Source of the DNA: an uncultured Clostridia bacterium
Lineage (GTDB): Bacteria > Bacillota > Clostridia > UBA1381
Direction of reading: 5' to 3'
Length of the DNA stretch: 17,471 nt
Assembly: GCA_910579415.1 (NCBI GenBank)
Contig: CAJTUY010000012.1
Span: 1-17,471, forward strand
Under the pieces are notes generated by a model that saw nothing but the letters and a program-made list of their open reading frames with translations, did no database searches and was not told where the DNA came from. Both the position numbers and the translations under genes were made by a program. This document shows positions 13,113 to 17,471 of this stretch, piece after piece (position 1 is the stretch's first letter; each line of letters begins with the position of its first letter).

Positions 13113-14258
13113 ATGTTGAGATACTTTACAGCCGGTGAAACACACGGAAAATGTCTTACGGTAATAGTCGAAGGCATGCCTTCAGGTGTGAAAATCAGTG
13201 TTGACAAGATAAATGAACAGTTAAAAAGACGCCAGAAGGGTTATGGCAGAGGCGGAAGAATGTCTATTGAAAGCGACAGTGCGGAAATATTGTCAGGAGT
13301 GCGCGGAGGATACACTCTCGGAAGTCCTGTTGCGATTAAAATTGAAAATAAGGACTGGAAAAACTGGGAGGAAATAATGGGCGCGGAAACCTCAAACGGC
13401 AAGCGTTCGGTTGACTGCCCCCGTCCCGGACATGCCGATTTGACAGGCGGAATGAAATATAATCATAAGGATTTCAGAAACGTACTGGAACGCGCAAGTG
13501 CGCGTGAAACAGCGGCGAGAGTGGCGGCAGGCGCATTGGTAAGACAAGCGCTGGAGCCGTTTGGAATAGAGTTTTTAAGCCATGTGAAGAGAATCGGAGA
13601 GATTGAGGATACGTCTGATGTAAATGATGCAGACTTTTTCAGGCGCGTAAGCGAATCTCCGGTAAGTTTCGGTAACGTGGAGGCTGCAAAAAGGGCAATG
13701 GAATATATTGACAAAATAAAGGCTGACGGTGAAAGCTGCGGCGGCGTGGTTGAAGTTATCGTTAAAGGAGTGCCTGCCGGACTGGGAAGCTATGTTCACT
13801 ACGACAGAAAGCTTGACGCAAACCTTGCATTTGCTGTTATGAGTGTGCAGGCAATAAAGGGTGTTGAAATTGGAATGGGCTTTGGCGCAAGTGAAGTAAG
13901 CGGCTCAAAGGTGCATGACGAAATAGAGTATAATAACGGTTTTTCTCGGGTTACAAATAATGCAGGCGGAATTGAAGGCGGAATGTCAAACGGTCAGCCG
14001 ATTGTACTCCGCGCGGCAATGAAGCCGATACCGACATTGTATAATCCGCTCAGAACGGTAAATATAAATGACAAATCAGTTCATAAAGCAACTGTGGAAA
14101 GAAGCGATGTATGCGCTGTCCCGGCATGCTCGGTAGTAGTAGAGAATGTCACTGCATTTGAAATAACAAAGGCGTTTCTTGATAAATTCAGCGGTGATTG
14201 TATAGACGATGTAAAAGCATATTATGATATATATACTGACAGAATAAACAAATTCTGA
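13113..14258 (+). CDS. aroC: chorismate synthase
   Basis: AroC makes chorismate from 5-enolpyruvylshikimate 3-phosphate using reduced FMN, the last step of the shikimate pathway, in the cytoplasm. Family signatures are GETHGKCL with H11 near the N-terminus, RRQKGYGRGGRM, CPRPGHADLTGGMKYN, RASARETAARVAAGALVR, GFGASEVSG, NNAGGIEGGMSNGQPIVLR and MKPIPT. The length of 381 residues is normal. It stands alone here without other aro genes. The sigma-factor gene begins 32 nt after its stop with no terminator seen, so read-through from aroC may contribute to sigma expression. Confidence 0.97.
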   Translation: MLRYFTAGETHGKCLTVIVEGMPSGVKISVDKINEQLKRRQKGYGRGGRMSIESDSAEILSGVRGGYTLGSPVAIKIENKDWKNWEEIMGAETSNGKRSVDCPRPGHADLTGGMKYNHKDFRNVLERASARETAARVAAGALVRQALEPFGIEFLSHVKRIGEIEDTSDVNDADFFRRVSESPVSFGNVEAAKRAMEYIDKIKADGESCGGVVEVIVKGVPAGLGSYVHYDRKLDANLAFAVMSVQAIKGVEIGMGFGASEVSGSKVHDEIEYNNGFSRVTNNAGGIEGGMSNGQPIVLRAAMKPIPTLYNPLRTVNINDKSVHKATVERSDVCAVPACSVVVENVTAFEITKAFLDKFSGDCIDDVKAYYDIYTDRINKF

Positions 14259-14290
14259 TTATTCATACTCGGTGTAAAGGTGGTGGGAAT

Positions 14291-14857
14291 TTGACTGAAA
14301 ACGATTTAATAAAACGGTGTAAAAAAGGTGACAGAGAAGCGTTTAATAATCTTTTTGTGAATTATCAGCATCAGGTGATAAATATTGCCTATGGCATGCT
14401 GTCTGACCGCGAAGACGCTTTTGACGCGGCACAGGAGGTTTTTGTGCGTGTGTATAAAAATATAGAGTCGTTCAAGGAGGAATCTTCCTTTGCTACTTGG
14501 ATTTACAGGATAACTTCAAATGTATGCTCAGATATTCTGAGAAAGCGTCAGAGAAGCGCAAAAGTAGTAAGTATCAATCAAATGTCGGAGGAAAATAAGG
14601 AAACAGATATTCCCGACACAGCGCCGACACCTGAGGAAAACGCATTTTTAAGTGAACGTCAGAGGGCTGTGCGTGAAGCAATTTCAGAATTGCGTGAGGA
14701 ATACAGAGCGGTAATTACTCTGTGCGATATTGAAGAAATGAGCTATGATGATATAGCGGATATATTAAAAATACCAAAAGGAACTGTAAAATCCCGAATA
14801 AACAGGGCAAGAGCGGCATTAAAGAAAAATTTAGAGAAAAAACGGGAACTTTTTTAG
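14291..14857 (+). CDS. ECF-type RNA polymerase sigma factor
   Basis: A 188-residue extracytoplasmic-function sigma factor. Region 2 spans about residues 20-88, with DREDAFDAAQEVFVRVYKNI (core binding, -10 recognition) and FATWIYRITSNVCSDILRKR. Region 4 spans about 123-180, with the helix-turn-helix SYDDIADILKIPKGTVKSRI that reads the -35 element. A charged linker separates them, and there is no region 1.1 or 3, as usual for ECF. The start is TTG at 14291, set by the AAAGGTGG ribosome-binding site upstream; no ATG lies near. The next gene encodes its likely anti-sigma, a standard arrangement. I saw no ECF-type promoter upstream of this gene, but one lies at its 3' end. It resembles Firmicute envelope-stress ECFs, but the stimulus is unknown. 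Confidence 0.93.
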   Translation: MTENDLIKRCKKGDREAFNNLFVNYQHQVINIAYGMLSDREDAFDAAQEVFVRVYKNIESFKEESSFATWIYRITSNVCSDILRKRQRSAKVVSINQMSEENKETDIPDTAPTPEENAFLSERQRAVREAISELREEYRAVITLCDIEEMSYDDIADILKIPKGTVKSRINRARAALKKNLEKKRELF

Positions 14858-14873
14858 CATAATTTGCGTCTAA
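14845..14873 (+). promoter_or_regulatory. candidate ECF-sigma promoter in front of the anti-sigma gene
   Basis: GGGAACTT (-35, 14844-14851) lies in the last codons of the sigma gene and CGTCTAA (-10, 14867-14873) in the gap after it, with 17 nt between GGGAAC and CGTC. AAC at -35 and CGTC at -10 with this spacing are the hallmarks of ECF promoters. The start would be near 14880, giving a leader of about 33 nt with a strong ribosome-binding site (GAGGAAAGGGGGAG). Recognition by the neighbouring sigma is inference. Confidence 0.55.
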
Positions 14874-14912
14874 TATAATGAATAAAGAAATCAGAGGAAA
14901 GGGGGAGAAAAA

Positions 14913-15923
14913 ATGGATTGTGAAAAATTCAGAAAATGTCTTGATAATTTTGAGAGTCTGACTGATGAAGAACGTCTTAGTATGACAGCTCACGCATCGG
15001 AATGCGAGCGGTGCGCAAATGAACTTGATTTTATGCTGTCTGTTATTAAAACGGTAAAATCTCTCCCGGAAATAGAACCGCCAGCTGATTTTTTGGAACG
15101 GCTGAATGTGCGGATTGATGAGGAGGAGAGAAAGAAAAGGCTTTCCTCGCGTATTGCGTACGGAATAAGCCGTAACTGGAAGCAGTATACTGCTGCGGCA
15201 GCGTGTCTTGCGCTTATAGCAGTACTTACGGCTAACAGCAAGCTTCTTACTGACAGACTGTCAGGTACAGACGATGGTGTTATCGTGGGCGATATACCGG
15301 TTACAGACAGTGCAGAACCGTCGGCATTGCCGTTAGCGGCGGCAGAACCGGTAGCTTCGGACAATACTTCCGCATCAGATACAGTGAAGGATATCATATC
15401 CGAAACAGGCGCAGTACAAAATACTGCAGCGACAAGTAAAAAAGAGACTGTAAAATCTGAGGCGGTATCGGTATCAGCGCCTAGCGTCAAGTCGGTGACT
15501 GAAACAAAGAGTAATGATGCAGCTGTTGAAACTGAAAATATCGAGCCGCAGGGCATTGCAGTGGCGCATATTGAGGATAATCCTGAAAATATGATAGTTG
15601 CTTATAGTGAAGAGCCTGATGAAATGCAGCTAAAAGGCAGAAGCGCAATAGCGGGATATACGTTGTCCGGAAAACCGGTTATGGAAACGGCTGATTATTC
15701 CGGACAGGGAGTAGGACGTATAAAAATTTCACCTAAGGACGAGAAAAAGGCTATGGAAGCCATAATGAAATATTCGTATGAGGTTGATGGCGATTATTAT
15801 ACAACCAGTCCCGACAATATGGTAAACATATTCTGTGATTTGGATGACAGCGGTGTAAGTTATGCGAACTATACGCCGGAGGATTATGAGGATTTAATTA
15901 AATTTCAGCTTGTTATAGGGTAA
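14913..15923 (+). CDS. membrane anti-sigma factor with zinc-finger domain
   Basis: A 336-residue probable anti-sigma factor for the ECF sigma encoded just before it. The N-terminal cytoplasmic domain (1-89) has the zinc-binding anti-sigma signature H27-x3-C31-x2-C34 in AHASECERCANEL, with Cys3 or Cys9 as a possible extra ligand. One transmembrane segment is at about 91-108 (QYTAAAACLALIAVLTA). Residues about 115-215 form a long Ser/Thr/Ala/Glu-rich linker of low complexity, and about 235-336 look folded (GRIKISPKDEKKAMEAIMKY and following) with no family I recognise. That outer domain is the likely signal sensor, and signal-driven proteolysis at the membrane is the usual mode for this class. 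The start has a strong GGGGGAG ribosome-binding site. No protease gene is adjacent. Confidence 0.85.
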   Translation: MDCEKFRKCLDNFESLTDEERLSMTAHASECERCANELDFMLSVIKTVKSLPEIEPPADFLERLNVRIDEEERKKRLSSRIAYGISRNWKQYTAAAACLALIAVLTANSKLLTDRLSGTDDGVIVGDIPVTDSAEPSALPLAAAEPVASDNTSASDTVKDIISETGAVQNTAATSKKETVKSEAVSVSAPSVKSVTETKSNDAAVETENIEPQGIAVAHIEDNPENMIVAYSEEPDEMQLKGRSAIAGYTLSGKPVMETADYSGQGVGRIKISPKDEKKAMEAIMKYSYEVDGDYYTTSPDNMVNIFCDLDDSGVSYANYTPEDYEDLIKFQLVIG

Positions 15924-15952
15924 TTTTTTAGGATAAAAGGGTAAAAGTAATA

Positions 15953-15981
15953 AAAAGCTTCGGTCTTTGACCGAAGCTTTT
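15953..15981. terminator. strong bidirectional terminator after the anti-sigma gene
   Basis: A 13-bp perfect stem, AAAAGCTTCGGTC (15953-15965) with GACCGAAGCTTTT (15969-15981), has a 3-nt loop. It lies between the anti-sigma stop at 15923 and the stop of the minus-strand membrane protein at 15993, and serves both directions. Confidence 0.93.
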
Positions 15982-15992
15982 GCGTTATATTT

Positions 15993-16493
15993 TTAAGATA
16001 TGATTTGCTTGATAATTCCAAAAGACAGAAGCGACATTATAAGTCCTGCTGTCATAACACCGAGCAGTATAAACAGAAATGATTTTTTTGGCTTTAATCC
16101 CAAAAGTACCGAAAGCAGACTTCCTGTCCATGCCCCTGTGCCGGGCAGTGGTATTGCGACAAACAGGAATAAGCCGAGATACCCGTATTTTTCAATCTGA
16201 GATGATTTTGACATTGCCTTTTTTTCAATCCAATCGGGAATTTTGTGAAAATGCCTGCTTTTTTTAAGCCATGAAAATATTTTTTCGATAAAAAGAAGTA
16301 TAAACGGTATCGGAAGCATATTTCCGAGTACAGCGGCAATATATGTCGGCAAAAAACTTGTATTCATAAAGCCTGCGGCAAGAATACTGCCGCGAAGCTC
16401 CAGAAGCGGTATCATTGAAACGATAAATACAATAATATTTTTCGATAATTTGCCTGAAAGAGCGGCAACGATCGATTGAACAACAGAACTCAT
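15993..16493 (-). CDS. small membrane protein, Sm_multidrug_ex family (COG2426)
   Basis: A 166-residue integral membrane protein of the family named putative small multidrug export protein (PF06695). The evidence is the IPLLELRGSIL segment at about 28-38, the AIPLPGTGAWTGSLLSVLLG segment at about 113-132, and four hydrophobic stretches near 18-38, 45-70, 104-130 and 137-163, with a polar charged loop (71-103) between the second and third. The twin Pro/Gly-rich re-entrant-like motifs resemble those of DedA-type proteins. The export role is a family name, not proven, and the substrate is unknown. The ATG at 16493 has TAAGGAG just upstream. The lipid-kinase gene ends 75 nt upstream on the same strand with no terminator seen. 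Confidence 0.88.
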   Translation of the reverse strand: MSSVVQSIVAALSGKLSKNIIVFIVSMIPLLELRGSILAAGFMNTSFLPTYIAAVLGNMLPIPFILLFIEKIFSWLKKSRHFHKIPDWIEKKAMSKSSQIEKYGYLGLFLFVAIPLPGTGAWTGSLLSVLLGLKPKKSFLFILLGVMTAGLIMSLLSFGIIKQIIS

Positions 16494-16524
16494 AATTTTC
16501 TCCTTATATTGTGTTATAGTCCAT

Positions 16525-16553
16525 ATTATACATTATACGGACAGTAAAAGCAA
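16525..16553 (-). promoter_or_regulatory. possible promoter of the small membrane protein gene
   Basis: On the minus strand, TTGCTT (16553-16548), a 17-bp spacer and TATAAT (16530-16525), with a second TATAAT at 16537-16532. The -35 box is only a partial match. The gene may also be read from the lipid-kinase promoter outside the window. Confidence 0.45.
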
Positions 16554-16568
16554 GTATTACAGAAGAAA

Positions 16569-17471
16569 TTATAATTTATCGGGAACAATATAAGTCATGG
16601 CTGACGGAATTACGTCTATTACCGCGTTTAAAGGGTCGCCGCCGTATTCACCGTCAAGAGTCCATTTTATATTTTCTCTGCATTCAAATTCAAAATGTGA
16701 TGATTTTATTACAGAATAGCCGTCACAGAAGGCTTCGCCTTTCATAAGTCCCGTAAATACATTTTGTATTTCGAGGATATTTGTCGGCTGTTTAAAGACA
16801 AGCATTTCAAATAGTCCGTCGTTAAGGCTTACGTCCGGAAGCACATTTTTATTGTGTATTCCCGCGATTGATGTTGTGTTCATAACAATGCACAAAAATA
16901 CATGTTCTTCAATTTCTCCGCCGTCGTATTTGATTTTTACATTATAAGAAGGCAGGCTTGACAGACGTTTAATGCCTTCAAAGATGTATGCCATATGACC
17001 GAGCGCGTTTTTAGAACCCTGAGGGGTATCGTAGGATACGTCGGTAAACGCGCCGAAAGCGGCAACGTAATTGAAGGTTTTGTCACAAAATCTGCCTGTA
17101 TCACATCTGAATTCACAGCCATTTACGGCATTGTATGCGGCATCAATCATATTTTTTGGTATATTTAGTGTAGAAGCGAAATCGTTTGTAGTGCCGGATG
17201 GTATATATCCCAGAGGCGCGCGCTCATTTTCGCCGAAGGTCATAAGACCTTTGACAGCCTCGTTAAGCGTGCCGTCGCCGCCCGATACGACAAGCCTGTC
17301 AAAACTGCTGCCGTATTGCCTGATATATTCATAGGCGTCAAGCCGTGCCTGAGTAGGATGTACGGTAACGTTATAGCCTGCGCGTGTAAATATATCTATA
17401 ATATCCATCAGGTTATTTTTTATCTGCGCTTTTCCTGAATGCGGATTAAAGACAAAAAGAAGCTTTTTTTG
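16569..17471 (-). CDS. diacylglycerol kinase-family lipid kinase, N-terminus cut by the window edge
   Basis: A soluble lipid kinase of the DagK/YegS/sphingosine-kinase family, which phosphorylates diacylglycerol or a related lipid at the inner membrane face. The reading frame continues to the window edge at 17471. The first visible residues are QKKLLFVFNPHSGKAQIKN, which is the normal N-terminal strand and phosphate loop, so only the start codon and perhaps a few residues are missing; the internal Met at 17408 is not the start. The family motif GGDGTLNEAVKGL is about 65-77 residues into the visible part, followed by PLGYIPSGTTNDFA (nucleotide-binding region) and, in the C-terminal beta domain, SLNDGLFEMLVF and WTLDGEYGG. 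All key motifs are present. Substrate specificity cannot be told from the sequence. Confidence 0.92.
   Translation of the reverse strand, partial: QKKLLFVFNPHSGKAQIKNNLMDIIDIFTRAGYNVTVHPTQARLDAYEYIRQYGSSFDRLVVSGGDGTLNEAVKGLMTFGENERAPLGYIPSGTTNDFASTLNIPKNMIDAAYNAVNGCEFRCDTGRFCDKTFNYVAAFGAFTDVSYDTPQGSKNALGHMAYIFEGIKRLSSLPSYNVKIKYDGGEIEEHVFLCIVMNTTSIAGIHNKNVLPDVSLNDGLFEMLVFKQPTNILEIQNVFTGLMKGEAFCDGYSVIKSSHFEFECRENIKWTLDGEYGGDPLNAVIDVIPSAMTYIVPDKL

Noticed and set aside
14990..15556. 188-codon Ser/Ala/Val-rich frame on the minus strand
   Set aside because: It mirrors the low-complexity linker of the anti-sigma gene. Its apparent order is a product of the repetitive codons on the other strand.
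1..17471. CRISPR arrays, tRNA/rRNA genes, transposases, phage genes, toxin-antitoxin pairs
   Set aside because: I looked for regular spaced repeats, cloverleaf-like sequences and typical mobile-gene motifs on both strands and found none that I could support.

Overview
The window reads as a chromosomal segment of an anaerobic Firmicute (Bacillota), most likely a gut- or rumen-type Clostridia. The evidence is the moderately AT-rich sequence, strong AGGAG ribosome-binding sites, several TTG starts, consensus TTGACA/TATAAT promoters, a NiaR regulator, ThiH (the oxygen-sensitive tyrosine lyase) rather than ThiO, and pectin/pentose catabolic genes. No transposase, phage gene, CRISPR array, tRNA or rRNA is visible. 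It looks like core metabolism with some accessory interest.

Layout. (1) 1-4783, carbohydrate use: the 3' end of a GH105 unsaturated rhamnogalacturonyl hydrolase, a beta-lactamase-fold serine hydrolase, a gene-free stretch (1336-1601) that may encode a structured small RNA, then a divergent pair, an L-fucose/D-arabinose isomerase-family protein (minus) and xylulokinase XylB (plus). (2) 4772-7647, thiazole branch of thiamin synthesis: promoter, terminator-embedded riboswitch of the HMP-PP (thiS motif) type, a ThiS-ThiG fusion, ThiH and TenI. The operon has only thiazole-branch genes, and neither ThiF nor ThiE is in the window. (3) 7634-9341 on the minus strand: a YgiN-like monooxygenase and a glutathionylspermidine-synthase-like ATP-grasp ligase, function unknown. 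(4) 9381-13034, de novo NAD synthesis: nadA-nadB-nadC-niaR, with the repressor gene last in the operon it probably controls. (5) 13046-15981: aroC, then an ECF sigma factor and its zinc-finger membrane anti-sigma, with an ECF-type promoter between those two. (6) 15993-17471 on the minus strand: a small membrane protein of the Sm_multidrug_ex family and a diacylglycerol-kinase-family lipid kinase that runs off the window.

How the genes work together: NadA+NadB make quinolinate from aspartate and DHAP, NadC converts it to NaMN, and NiaR senses niacin. ThiSG, ThiH and TenI make thiazole phosphate carboxylate, and the upstream RNA would match that supply to the pyrimidine precursor HMP-PP. The first block fits uptake and breakdown of pectin-derived sugars.

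The items most worth a second look are the perfectly promoted non-coding region at 1322-1585, the ThiS-ThiG fusion with its buried Gly-Gly under an HMP-PP riboswitch, the ECF promoter that could uncouple anti-sigma from sigma expression, and the orphan ATP-grasp/monooxygenase pair.
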